Shown here: one piece after another, positions 38,102-46,994 of the stretch
How positions within the stretch are numbered: the stretch's first letter is position 1
How the letters are laid out: every line of letters begins with the position of its first letter
Origin: Arsenophonus sp. aPb
GTDB taxonomy: Bacteria > Pseudomonadota > Gammaproteobacteria > Enterobacterales > Enterobacteriaceae
Assembly (NCBI RefSeq): GCF_029873475.1
Contig: NZ_CP123499.1
Span: 2,294,001 to 2,358,000, forward strand
DNA: 64,000 bases
Direction of reading: 5' to 3'
Program-made: the position numbers and the translations under genes
The notes under the pieces: generated by a model
Database searches by the model: none
The model's input: only the letters and a program-made list of their open reading frames with translations
What the model was told of the DNA's origin: nothing

Positions 38102-39889
38102 ATGCCAGTAAATATTATCTATTCTGCCATTCCAACAACTAAAAATTCACATGGTGTTGAAAAAAGAGCAATTGGCAAATCTATTTTTCTAAACCAAGCT
38201 AATGGTACACCTATTTCTTTAGCACCTGGCTTACCAAATCTAGAACAACAATTTGCTGAAATGGGAATTGTTGATCTTCGTACTCATGATTGGTATGGCG
38301 TATGTGATATTGATAGTTGCTTTGATACGACAGATATGAATTACCTGGATCAGATAACAAACAATGCCCCTAATAATGTTAAAGAACAAATAAATAATTA
38401 TGCTGATGATTTTTTTAATCGAAGAACTATTTGCTTAAATGCCCCACAATATTTTTCAGCTAAGGAAGAGCCACAATTCAATTGGCAACCAACTGATGCC
38501 TATCTTAAAAACTCTTTATCAAATAAATATTATCAAGGTAAACAAAAACCGAATATATTATTTAGAATAGGCAGAATACTTAATGGCGGGAAACATAAAC
38601 CAACTAATATTGAAAAATATTGTCAATTAGTAAAGAAATTAGTAGAAAGATATAGTATTAATTATCATTTGATAGGTCTTGCTTATCCGATTTCTGAATA
38701 CGAAATCTGGAATGAACCCGATCTTGGTTTCTTCTGGACAACTCCCGAAAATAATCAGCTCGCAGTTGTCGAGTTTTATGATTTTTATCGTGCTGTTGCC
38801 AATACCATTCGAGCAACCGCACCTTGGGTAAAAATTGGTAGTTGTGGAACTACTTTTGTTTTTAAAAATGAAAATTTTGTCGATAACTTTATTGCCTATA
38901 TAAAAAACAAACATGTTCCTTTTGATTTTTACTCATATCATTATTACGCAATTCATACTGCCAATCCGAAAAATATTTATGAAATGCAAGATTATGTGCG
39001 TAGTAGACTCGATAAACATGGCTTTCAGCAGGTAAAATGCTATATCACTGAATGGGCCTTGACCGCTTATGCGAGTAAAATTAACAATTCTAAGAACCAA
39101 AGCCATGTTGCCGCTGCCTATTTACTCTCTTTTTTGATTCACGCAGAACAAGCTGGCGTAGATAAAGCCTATCTATATCGAGCTGATGGAGCAGAATTTG
39201 GTTTATTTAATAACAACAGTTACGCTACCTATGCCGCCCAAGCATATTGGCTATATAATCAATTTGCTTCTCATCGTGATTCATCGATTATTAAATTAAC
39301 AGATACTTGTAAAACTGGCATAACTACAACCGGCGCAATTAATGCCAACAATCAAATAAACATACTTATTGCCAATTATACGGCCGATCCCTCTATTGTT
39401 GGCGAAAGTGGTCAAACAAAACTACCCACAGGCGTCAAACTGCAATCACAATATTATATTGATACCGCGATCCCTGCTAACCTACTCGATAGCGAGCGTT
39501 GGTATGGCAGCAATATTGTACCACCACGTAATAGAAATAAAGTGCTATATAATGGTAAGCCTGTGCCAAATGGTCCAAATTGGCCAAATAAAAATGACCA
39601 ATTAAAATACGACGATGCCAGCTATCAGCAATCAAGTGCAGGATATATTGTTACCGTGACAGATATCCCCGCTAATTTTAACCACTACAAGATTATTTTA
39701 CATAAAGTTTTTAATGGCGGGCAACGTCAATCACTTAATGGAGAAACCTTTATTTATGAACCCCAAGGTATTATTCCACAATCCAGAGAGATAGTTATTA
39801 AAGATGATGATCCTCGCACAGCAGGAAATAACACGATAGCTTTAATAACAATCGAATTATACCAACTTAATAGTAGTTTCCGTCATTAA
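38102..39889 (+). CDS. GH39-like glycoside hydrolase (clan GH-A), no signal peptide
   Basis: The 595-residue protein has a (beta/alpha)8 hydrolase core with the two clan GH-A glutamates: YEIWNEPDLGFFW (acid/base Glu205) and CYITEWAL (nucleophile Glu317). DFYSYHYYAIH between them fits GH39/GH51-like enzymes such as beta-xylosidase or alpha-L-iduronidase relatives. A C-terminal beta-sandwich of about 200 residues follows. The N-terminus (MPVNIIYSAIPTTKN) is not a Sec signal, so the protein is cytoplasmic or exported another way. RBS AAGGATAATAA; a terminator hairpin follows directly. Flanked by very AT-rich DNA and absent from this place in related core gene orders, so probably acquired. The substrate is unknown. 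Confidence 0.75.
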   Translation: MPVNIIYSAIPTTKNSHGVEKRAIGKSIFLNQANGTPISLAPGLPNLEQQFAEMGIVDLRTHDWYGVCDIDSCFDTTDMNYLDQITNNAPNNVKEQINNYADDFFNRRTICLNAPQYFSAKEEPQFNWQPTDAYLKNSLSNKYYQGKQKPNILFRIGRILNGGKHKPTNIEKYCQLVKKLVERYSINYHLIGLAYPISEYEIWNEPDLGFFWTTPENNQLAVVEFYDFYRAVANTIRATAPWVKIGSCGTTFVFKNENFVDNFIAYIKNKHVPFDFYSYHYYAIHTANPKNIYEMQDYVRSRLDKHGFQQVKCYITEWALTAYASKINNSKNQSHVAAAYLLSFLIHAEQAGVDKAYLYRADGAEFGLFNNNSYATYAAQAYWLYNQFASHRDSSIIKLTDTCKTGITTTGAINANNQINILIANYTADPSIVGESGQTKLPTGVKLQSQYYIDTAIPANLLDSERWYGSNIVPPRNRNKVLYNGKPVPNGPNWPNKNDQLKYDDASYQQSSAGYIVTVTDIPANFNHYKIILHKVFNGGQRQSLNGETFIYEPQGIIPQSREIVIKDDDPRTAGNNTIALITIELYQLNSSFRH

Positions 39890-39897
39890 AAAATTTT

Positions 39898-39924
39898 AAA
39901 CCTATTATAAATAATAGGTTTTTA
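39898..39924 (+). terminator. Terminator of the GH39-like gene
   Basis: Stem AAACCTATTAT / ATAATAGGTTT with a 2-base gap and a following TTTT, 9 bases after the stop codon. Confidence 0.7.
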
Positions 39925-40381
39925 CTAATCGTGAATTAAATAACCTTTTTACTAATTAGATATTACTATTCATTTAAATAATAGGTTTATTTTTAATAAC
40001 TTTTATTATTCAGATAATGATAAAAAATTATTTAATTAGTAATAAGATAAAAATTTATGCTTATAACAATAGAAACTTTCTTATGCACTTTAAGCATATC
40101 TAAATGACAAATTGAAAAAATTATTTGTCCCTGCTTCATTAACATTAATTTATTTAATTAATGAATTCCTTTTATAACATGTTTTAGTTATAAAAAAAAT
40201 TCTTCCATTAATTTTATAAAACAATTCACAGAATGAAAATAACTTAATTTTCATTAATTAACCAGCTAAAAAAATATTCAACAACTTTAATTATCTTAAA
40301 TAAAATTCATTATGCTAAATTTTTTATTCGCTTAATAAGCGAAATAATAATAATTCATCTTTTATAATATGGAGCTTAACA
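39925..40381. other. AT-rich intergenic region
   Basis: Spacer before the subtilase gene with no gene. A second AATAATAGGTTTATTTTT at about 39978 resembles half of the terminator just upstream. The promoter of the subtilase is presumably here. Confidence 0.5.
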
Positions 40382-41695
40382 ATGAAAAAACATAAATTTA
40401 TTATAAAATTTAATCAATCTGTTATCCAAGAAAGAAAAGATAATAATAAATTAATTTTAAAACCTGCTGTATTAAAAGATAGCTTCCTAAATAACTTTAA
40501 TTACTATTCTATTGTTGATGATGATTTACTCACAATGAAAAACCACCTAATCAATTGTCAAAACCTTACTGGTATTTGCTATGTTGAAGAAGCGGACAAT
40601 ATGCCATTGGAAGAACTACAACGTTTAGCAGATAAAATAAATAGTCATGATTGTGTTGAATATGCCTATATTGAACATACCGACACCCCACCACCATTTA
40701 GGCAGTTATCAGATCATAAGACAGGGCAAATTCATAATACACCTAATTTTAATCCCCTTCAGGGCTATCAAGGTGGGACAACTGTAGATCATATTGGTAT
40801 TGATATTGAGTATGCCTGGTCACTTGGTATCACAGGACAAGGGATCCGCTGTGCAGATATAGAAGGTGGATTTGATTTTAACCATGTTAATTTACAAAGA
40901 AAAAGTTTTATTAATCTGTCACCAGAATATCCGTTTAAAAATGAACATGGCACGGCGGTTGCTGGAATAATGTATGCCAAAGATATGGGATTGGGGATAA
41001 AAGGATTAGTGCATGGCGCAGATTCTTTTTATGGCGTTTCAGAAGCACCGGCTGGGCGCGTTAATGGAATTGCTAAAGCATTAAAATACTTAAGGCCAGG
41101 AGATATATTCATCTACGAATTACAATCAATGGGACCACGTAATAAATATGTTCCAGCCGATTATCAAAAAGCGGTCTGGGATATCACAAAAGAAGCCACT
41201 GATGCAGGCATAATTGTCATTATGGCAGCGGGAAATGGCGCTGAGGATTTAGATCATAAATTATATAATGAATATAGAAACCGTAATGATGATGGCGATA
41301 ACGGTGCAATTCGTGTTGGTGCGGGCGATAAAAAATACCTGATACCAACAGATTTCACCACTTATGGCAGCATGGTACATGTGCAAGGATGGGGTTTAAA
41401 TGTCGTCACAACTGGTTATAACGACCTATACAATAGTGGTGAGCATAATAATTATACCCATACTTTCTCGGGTACATCATCTGCGACACCGATTGTCGCT
41501 TCCGCTGTCGTGGCAATCCAATCATGGTATAAACAGCATATTGGTGATGTTATTAAACCTAAGGACATGCGTGCACTTTTAATCGAAACAGGTACACCGC
41601 AAGGATTCCATCAAACGAGCAATAAATGGATAAATATTGGCCCATTACCTAATGTACGTCGAGCAATTAATACATTACAGAGGCGTTTCCAATAA
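40382..41695 (+). CDS. S8 family subtilisin-like serine protease
   Basis: The 437-residue protein carries a complete subtilase triad: Asp159 in GIRCADIEGGFDFNH, His189 in NEHGTAVAGIM and Ser366 in SGTSSATPIVASA. The oxyanion-hole Asn lies in IVIMAAGNGAED. About 110 N-terminal residues precede the catalytic domain and look like an inhibitor-type propeptide, ending near ECVEYAYIEHTDTPPPF-like text (CVEYAYIEHT). No Sec signal is seen (MKKHKFIIKFNQS). RBS ATGGAGC. It shares orientation and AT-rich surroundings with the GH39-like gene, but a terminator separates them. Probably an accessory, host-directed or self-protecting protease; the target is unknown. Confidence 0.87.
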   Translation: MKKHKFIIKFNQSVIQERKDNNKLILKPAVLKDSFLNNFNYYSIVDDDLLTMKNHLINCQNLTGICYVEEADNMPLEELQRLADKINSHDCVEYAYIEHTDTPPPFRQLSDHKTGQIHNTPNFNPLQGYQGGTTVDHIGIDIEYAWSLGITGQGIRCADIEGGFDFNHVNLQRKSFINLSPEYPFKNEHGTAVAGIMYAKDMGLGIKGLVHGADSFYGVSEAPAGRVNGIAKALKYLRPGDIFIYELQSMGPRNKYVPADYQKAVWDITKEATDAGIIVIMAAGNGAEDLDHKLYNEYRNRNDDGDNGAIRVGAGDKKYLIPTDFTTYGSMVHVQGWGLNVVTTGYNDLYNSGEHNNYTHTFSGTSSATPIVASAVVAIQSWYKQHIGDVIKPKDMRALLIETGTPQGFHQTSNKWINIGPLPNVRRAINTLQRRFQ

Positions 41696-41754
41696 AAAGC
41701 GTTAACTATGCGTTACTAACAATAAAAGAGATTGTCATTTAGCAATCTAACTTT

Positions 41755-41799
41755 AAAACCAGATCGCAAATTTTTTAACAGATAAAGATCTGGTTTTTT
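41755..41799 (+). terminator. Terminator of the subtilase gene
   Basis: Stem AAAACCAGATC / GATCTGGTTTT with a 21-base loop, then TTTTT on the plus strand. Confidence 0.75.
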
Positions 41800-41862
41800 A
41801 ACCTATTATCGACAAATTGTAATATTAAATATTATAAAAAACAGAAAATAGCATAAAAAAAA

Positions 41863-41878
41863 GCCAGTTTAAACTGGC
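41863..41878 (-). terminator. Perfect 16-bp palindrome with T tract on the minus strand
   Basis: GCCAGTTTAAACTGGC is a perfect palindrome. On the minus strand it is followed by TTTTTTTTATGC, the form of a terminator, but no minus-strand gene ends here. It may end an antisense or small RNA coming from upstream of fldB, or be a relic. Confidence 0.5.
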
Positions 41879-42130
41879 AAACATATCAAACACAACACCA
41901 GGGAAAGTCTCTATCTAACAAGAATGAAATGAACAAATAAGGCGTAGAAATTGCAAGGACTAATTAGAGAATAGGTTAAAAATAATTATTTTCTATCTTT
42001 ATTGATGATAATATGAGGCATATCAAAAAAACAGCCATATCTATTAACGTTAATGAAATAATATAACTAATAGTTTAATCTATAAATTAACCTTAATTAA
42101 CTGAATTACAATATTTTTTTAATATTTTTC

Positions 42131-42140
42131 TGCTATAATG
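42131..42140 (+). promoter_or_regulatory. Candidate extended -10 promoter element of fldB
   Basis: TGCTATAATG is a strong extended -10 match about 40 bases before the fldB start. No well-spaced -35 is seen (a TTACAA lies 22 bases upstream), which is typical of extended -10 promoters. Confidence 0.5.
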
Positions 42141-42177
42141 CTTCATTATTACTCGCAAGATGACAACCAGTTGCAAA

Positions 42178-42696
42178 ATGAAAATAGGTCTTTTTTATGG
42201 TTCCAGTACCTGCTACACCGAAATGGTTGCAGAGAAAATCCAATATAATTTAGGTGAAGAGTTAGTTGATTTATATAATATTAAAGATATTTCGCCGCAA
42301 TTAATGGAAAATTACCAAATCCTGATTTTAGGTATTCCTACCTGGGATTTTGGCGAACTACAAGAAGATTGGCAAACAATTTGGGATGTACTCTGTTCGT
42401 TAAATCTCGCTGGCAAAATTGTATCCCTATATGGTTTAGGTGATCAAATTGATTATGGCGATTGGTTTCTTGATGCACTAGGAATGCTTTATCATCAATT
42501 ATCAAGGATGCAAGTTAAATTTGTCGGTTTTTGGCCCACAACAGGGTATAACTTTAGCAGTCTTAAACCCTTAACAACGGATGGTAGCCAGTTTGTTGGG
42601 CTAGCGCTCGATGAAACTAACCAATTCGAACAAACAGACGAACGAATAGAGCGGTGGTGTATGCAAATATTAAATGAAATAGAAGCCTTATTATAA
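42178..42696 (+). CDS. fldB: Flavodoxin 2
   Basis: FldB-like flavodoxin: MKIGLFYGSSTCYTEMVAEK (phosphate-binding loop), ILGIPTWDFGELQEDW (FMN-stacking Trp), YGLGDQIDYGDWFLDALG and GLALDETNQ. I prefer the ATG at 42178 (172 residues) because it matches the usual start; 42160 would add six residues. It carries low-potential electrons in the cytoplasm. It is normally the divergent neighbour of xerD; here accessory genes intervene. The stop codon lies inside the terminator hairpin. Confidence 0.95.
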   Translation: MKIGLFYGSSTCYTEMVAEKIQYNLGEELVDLYNIKDISPQLMENYQILILGIPTWDFGELQEDWQTIWDVLCSLNLAGKIVSLYGLGDQIDYGDWFLDALGMLYHQLSRMQVKFVGFWPTTGYNFSSLKPLTTDGSQFVGLALDETNQFEQTDERIERWCMQILNEIEALL

Positions 42697-42708
42697 GGCT
42701 TCTATTTC
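42676..42708. terminator. Shared terminator of fldB and ygfX
   Basis: A perfect 15-bp stem (GAAATAGAAGCCTTA / TAAGGCTTCTATTTC) with a TTA loop spans the fldB stop codon and ends 3 bases before the ygfX stop. The two convergent genes share it. It lacks a long T tract on either strand. Confidence 0.7.
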
Positions 42709-42711
42709 ATA

Positions 42712-43119
42712 TCAAATATCAGGGTACTGCAACAGCAATTGATTTAAATTCCGCCACTCCTCTTCTGGCATACTATCTGAAGCAATCCATAACCGAATCC
42801 GCTTATTACATTGCCATGAACGAAGAGTAAGTTTTACACCAAAAAAACAAAACCAAGGTTTTTTAACAATCAGCCATTCGCTTTTTTTCCACTGTATCTT
42901 ATTACCATTAAGTAAAACTAAGCTACCTTTACAACGACTAATATTTTTTTGACTCCTTACCCAACTTGCCACAATCAATAAGGTCGCTATCAACCAAGTG
43001 ACCAGATTATTTGGTGGCCAAGATGAAAAGAAAACTAACAAGCCAATTCCCACATGAACACCCGTTGAAAAAAGCTGCGTCAGCCACGAAACATTGATAT
43101 TAAATTTCCAAAGAACCAC
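42712..43119 (-). CDS. ygfX: YgfX/CptA inner-membrane protein
   Basis: The 135-residue protein has two membrane segments near residues 15-55 (FSTGVHVGIGLLVFF, LVTWLIATLLIVASWV) and a cytoplasmic C-terminal part rich in Trp (LRSWQCNKRIRLW). It overlaps sdhE by 20 bases, the usual translationally coupled pair. In E. coli YgfX has been described as the toxin partner in this operon, acting on MreB and FtsZ; the role is taken from the family. Confidence 0.88.
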   Translation of the reverse strand: MVLWKFNINVSWLTQLFSTGVHVGIGLLVFFSSWPPNNLVTWLIATLLIVASWVRSQKNISRCKGSLVLLNGNKIQWKKSEWLIVKKPWFCFFGVKLTLRSWQCNKRIRLWIASDSMPEEEWRNLNQLLLQYPDI

Positions 43120-43366
43120 GTTGTTTATTTCTACTCTGTATCAATTGAATCATATGATAAAGACCATCATCATCAGGACGTCCATGATTCATCAACCAGT
43201 TGAACAAATCAGGATCTGCACACTCTAGTAAACGAACAAACAGACATTTTTCATCCTCTGTGAGTGAATCATATTCATACTCAAAAAAAGGCATAATGGC
43301 GATGTCCAACTCACGCATTCCTCTGCGACATGCCCAGTGGATCCTGGGTTTATGATTGATATCCAT
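43100..43366 (-). CDS. sdhE: FAD assembly factor SdhE (YgfY)
   Basis: The 88-residue protein has the signature RRGMRELDIAIMPFFEYEY and FVRLLECADPDLFNWLM. SdhE helps attach FAD covalently to succinate dehydrogenase flavoprotein. Normal length. Upstream gene of sdhE-ygfX, divergent from ygfZ. Confidence 0.95.
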   Translation of the reverse strand: MDINHKPRIHWACRRGMRELDIAIMPFFEYEYDSLTEDEKCLFVRLLECADPDLFNWLMNHGRPDDDGLYHMIQLIQSRNKQRGSLEI

Positions 43367-43625
43367 AAGATAAAATAACCTTAAATACTTTTGTGAATAA
43401 TTTTTGCTTCCATATCAGAATTTAGCGTAGCAAATTCTAATCAATATCGAAATGATTTAAGTAACATTTTTGTAAAAACCACAATTAGTCACTAACTAAA
43501 AACTTTATATAGAAAAATTATTCGACATAAATTTTGTTAGTTAATTTTGATAATATTACTTGCTTTGTCAGCTAGCTATTTTACCATTATGACAACTCTT
43601 ATCCAGGTTACTAACGGATGATCAC

Positions 43626-44612
43626 ATGATAAGCCTAAATAAATTTATACCAGAGACTGGCAAAACAGAGCACCAATTACCATTAACATTAATGTCACTT
43701 AACGACTGGAGTTTCATCACAGCAACAGGGATTGATGCCGAAAAATATTTACAGGGTCAATTAACCGCGGATATTACCACGTTAATGCCACAACAACATA
43801 TATTCACCGCCCACTGTGATGCCAAAGGGAAAATGTGGAGCACACTACGTTTATTTCACTATAACGAAGGCTTTGGCTATATTTTACGCTCCAGCGTGGC
43901 GGCAAAACAACTAAGTGAACTGAAAAAATACGCGGTTTTCTCGCAAATAACCCTCAGTCAGCAACCTAATATTATGTTGTTAGGTATTGCTGGCCAAGGG
44001 GCTCGCGATACCTTGAACAATCACTTTTCTCAATTACCTAATCAGGAAAAACCTGTTATACATCTTGAGCAAACGACTTTACTACACTTTAATGTACCAT
44101 CCGAACGTTTTTTAATTGTTACCGATAGCGCGACTGCAGCTAAACTGACAAAATATTTCCCCCAACATGGTGATAATCAGCAATGGCTAGCTTTCGATAT
44201 TGCTGCCGGTATTGCTAATATTGATATTGAAAATAGTGAACAATTTATTCCACAAGCCGTTAATCTACAAGCATTACCGGCCAGTATCAGTTTTCACAAA
44301 GGCTGCTACAGCGGACAGGAAACGGTTGCTCGAGCAAAATATCGCGGTGCCAATAAACGCGCCATGTTTTGGTTAGCAGGGTCAGCAAATACGCTGCCAA
44401 AAGCCGGAGAAGCTATCGAATGGAAAATTGGTGATAACTGGCGGCGTACTGGAATCGTATTGGCGGCCGTTAACTTAGCAAAGGGTTTTATTAGTATTCA
44501 AGTTGTTATGAATAATGATATGGCTAAAGAGAGTGTTTTCCGTGTGGCAGGAGAAGAACAAAGCCAACTTACTATTCAACCCTTGCCTTATTTATTGACG
44601 GAAGAGGAATAG
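43626..44612 (+). CDS. ygfZ: tRNA-modifying / iron-sulfur repair protein YgfZ (folate-binding)
   Basis: The 328-residue protein has a GcvT-like folate-binding fold and the family motif KGCYSGQETVAR with its conserved Cys. LQGQLTADI near the N-terminus is typical. YgfZ supports iron-sulfur enzymes such as MiaB, probably through folate. Length equals that of the E. coli protein. Divergent from sdhE as in E. coli. Confidence 0.96.
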   Translation: MISLNKFIPETGKTEHQLPLTLMSLNDWSFITATGIDAEKYLQGQLTADITTLMPQQHIFTAHCDAKGKMWSTLRLFHYNEGFGYILRSSVAAKQLSELKKYAVFSQITLSQQPNIMLLGIAGQGARDTLNNHFSQLPNQEKPVIHLEQTTLLHFNVPSERFLIVTDSATAAKLTKYFPQHGDNQQWLAFDIAAGIANIDIENSEQFIPQAVNLQALPASISFHKGCYSGQETVARAKYRGANKRAMFWLAGSANTLPKAGEAIEWKIGDNWRRTGIVLAAVNLAKGFISIQVVMNNDMAKESVFRVAGEEQSQLTIQPLPYLLTEEE

Positions 44613-45482
44613 CAAATCCATTGATTGCTAATAAAAATTTATTCCGTTAAGCCCTTTTCCTATAGCAAAACAGGGATCTTGAAAATAGCCCTGTTATAAA
44701 ATTAATCTCTCACCAAGTCATCTTATTAATTTCTCTGGTAAAAACCAAAGCAACATCGCAATTGCCGCCGATGCATTATAGTTTAATGATCCAGAATGAC
44801 TCTCATTAACGCGTTGATTTGACGATTAATTTAATTAGCTGATTAATATTAGATAGTTTGGATAGACGGAATTGTTTTACTTCAATGTCATTATGCTTCA
44901 AAATCAAACCTTTAATAACATTCTATAAAAATTTTTGGTTTTTTTCTATCTTAGACTCGCCAATTTGTGTTGCTTGAAAATAAGGATCCGTCAATTATAG
45001 CAGTAATTTCACCCTTCTTATGCTATTCACCATACCAACGACGCTCCAACGCGTTTTTCCTGTTGTTATACCCTTTCATGACCATAAATAACGCGAAATT
45101 TATTCGCAACTACAGCAAATTGCACTAATGTTATTTAGTCTGGCTATTTAGCTATCAAACCTGCGGCAACGTTATTATTAATATTAAACACATATATGCA
45201 ATATAAATTATTTTGTTTAATAATTACAAAGATATATATTTTAGACCATAACAACCTGATATTTGCATAACGTCATGAATGCTTATTGGAAAATAACGCT
45301 AAATCATAACCTAATAACTCGCCACATAACGGAATAATATTCATCCCTGAATCTCCTTTACATCATTTTCACTTTGATTAAAATGGACTAAAATAGGCAA
45401 ACACCAAATAAAAATAGCGCCAAGATATAGCTCTAGCGCTATTGTTATTACTGGCATGAGAAAAAAATATCTGTTATCGCGG
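44613..45482. other. 870 bases without a gene
   Basis: In E. coli yqfA, yqfB, bglA and the gcv genes follow ygfZ. No frame survives here. Less AT-rich patches around 45000-45120 could be decayed coding DNA, but I cannot assign them. A weak inverted repeat (AACAGGG / CCCTGTT at 44669-44695) may end ygfZ transcripts. Confidence 0.5.
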
Positions 45483-45815
45483 TTAATTCATTCTTAATGT
45501 GGGAGTAATAGCAGTTACAAGCGAAATAATAGCCTCTGTCTGCATAATATTATTCATTATTACTGCCACACTTTCATTACCAGCAGCAAAAGTAACTGTA
45601 GCATCAATCAAAATATTAGCTATTTTATCGATACTATCTGCCATTTGTAGTGTTGATTCGGTTATCTCCTTAACGAACAATTTTTCAAGTTCATCACCTA
45701 AAACACAATCTGTTATTAATGGTTTAGAATGTGAATATGATTGAAACAATTCGTCTAGAGATTCTTCTGATGTTTTACCATAGTTGTTAATTTGAGAAGT
45801 GACTATACTTTCCAT
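45483..45815 (-). CDS. Small helical protein, unknown function
   Basis: This 110-residue protein has a good ribosome binding site (AGGAAAGGAT, 5 bases before the ATG). It has no signal peptide and is predicted mostly helical: a polar N-terminal third (QINNYGKTSEESLDELFQSY) and an amphipathic-to-hydrophobic remainder (MADSIDKIANILIDATVTF, IISLVTAITPTL). Its size and C-terminal helix recall secretion-system rod or needle subunits and small secreted effectors, but no motif supports a family. It is the last of three minus-strand genes at 45.5-47.9 kb. Confidence 0.6.
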   Translation of the reverse strand: MESIVTSQINNYGKTSEESLDELFQSYSHSKPLITDCVLGDELEKLFVKEITESTLQMADSIDKIANILIDATVTFAAGNESVAVIMNNIMQTEAIISLVTAITPTLRMN

Positions 45816-46065
45816 TTTTTATCCTTTCCTTGATTAATTAACAGTATAAATCCTACATATTAAATAGTGTTATAATAAAAAAATATAACAATGAAACTTG
45901 TTCTAATGATACATTATCTAACAATGTAAATAACAATCAATTACTTAAAAAATATCTTTAACCTAATATCCAGTATTATTTATATTAATTACCTAAAAAT
46001 ACGCATCCGATTTATTGATAATTATTTTTTATATCATAAATATACGAATTACTTTTTTATCACTA

Positions 46066-46902
46066 TTACCAATCGATACAAGATTTATAATTTGTTTTTT
46101 TAGGTAGCATATTATTCTGTGTCAACCAATCAGAAAGAACAATAAATCTAAAACCAAGAATTAGCTTTAGATCGTCATGAGATAAAGTAGAATTTAAAAA
46201 TTTAAGTTCTATTTTTGCTATCTCAATTTTCCGCTCTGACTCATCAACAGGCTTATATTTTTTGTCCTCTTCGTCATAACATATTTTTATTTCAGCTGAA
46301 TATAAATATAACCTGATAACATTAGATTCTGAGCTTAATACGGTATGGGTAAACAAAATACCGTTATTTTTATCAGTAGTATTGGCAATAGAATGATTGA
46401 GCAGGGTCTTTAATGATGAATTGATATATGGTTTTTCTTGCTCTGATATATTTTGATATTGCTGTAATACTTTTTCTAATATATCTTTATAATTATTATT
46501 ATCATAATAAATTTTATAATTAGAAGAAGTTTCGACTAGAAACATGCTACTAGATAAGAGTATTGAAAGATATTTATGATAATTTTCATCATTATTTTTT
46601 TTATCTGGATCCAGCGGATCCCAATCACATATTTCTTTAATAAAAGAGAGATAAGATGTTACAAAGTGTTGTGGATTATCAGTAAGTTTTGATAATAATT
46701 TTTCTACTTCATTATTACTATGCATCTCTTTTAATAAATCTTCTTCTGCTAATACCCTTTCTATATCATTACCAATGGCAATTGCTCCACTAGTCACTAA
46801 ATCTGATTTTGAATTTTCGTTTTTAATTATATAGTTATTAAGAATAGAATTATATGCTCCACTCAGAATTGAATACAAATTTTTATCTTTAAATATCTTC
46901 AT
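46066..46902 (-). CDS. Hypothetical protein, diverged paralogue of the upstream gene
   Basis: I prefer the ATG at 46902 (278 residues) because ATCAAAGGAT lies just upstream; a 290-residue frame begins at 46938. No signal peptide or membrane segment is seen. The C-terminal half aligns with the protein at 46995-47852: NNGILFTHTVLSSESNVIRLYLYSAEI against NNSVLFTQGVIAS...FYINSSHI, then KIEIAKIELKFL against SRIQIKNLVLKM, and a closing SDWL against DEWI. I do not recognise the family. Probably an accessory, cytoplasmic or non-classically exported protein. Confidence 0.7.
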   Translation of the reverse strand: MKIFKDKNLYSILSGAYNSILNNYIIKNENSKSDLVTSGAIAIGNDIERVLAEEDLLKEMHSNNEVEKLLSKLTDNPQHFVTSYLSFIKEICDWDPLDPDKKNNDENYHKYLSILLSSSMFLVETSSNYKIYYDNNNYKDILEKVLQQYQNISEQEKPYINSSLKTLLNHSIANTTDKNNGILFTHTVLSSESNVIRLYLYSAEIKICYDEEDKKYKPVDESERKIEIAKIELKFLNSTLSHDDLKLILGFRFIVLSDWLTQNNMLPKKTNYKSCIDW

Positions 46903-46994
46903 AAAATATCCTTTGATATTAGGATGTAATATGCTCAAAAATAGTTAACTTTTATGCTTAAACAGTAAATAAAAATAAGAAAAGGTAATAGTTA

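Noticed and set aside
37549..42159. Insertion sequence or integrase-borne island between xerD and fldB
   Set aside because: No transposase, terminal inverted repeats, tRNA or integrase other than the core XerD were found.
45483..45815. Small helical protein as a type III needle or inner-rod subunit
   Set aside because: Length and helicity fit loosely, but no conserved motif and no secretion-apparatus genes are nearby.
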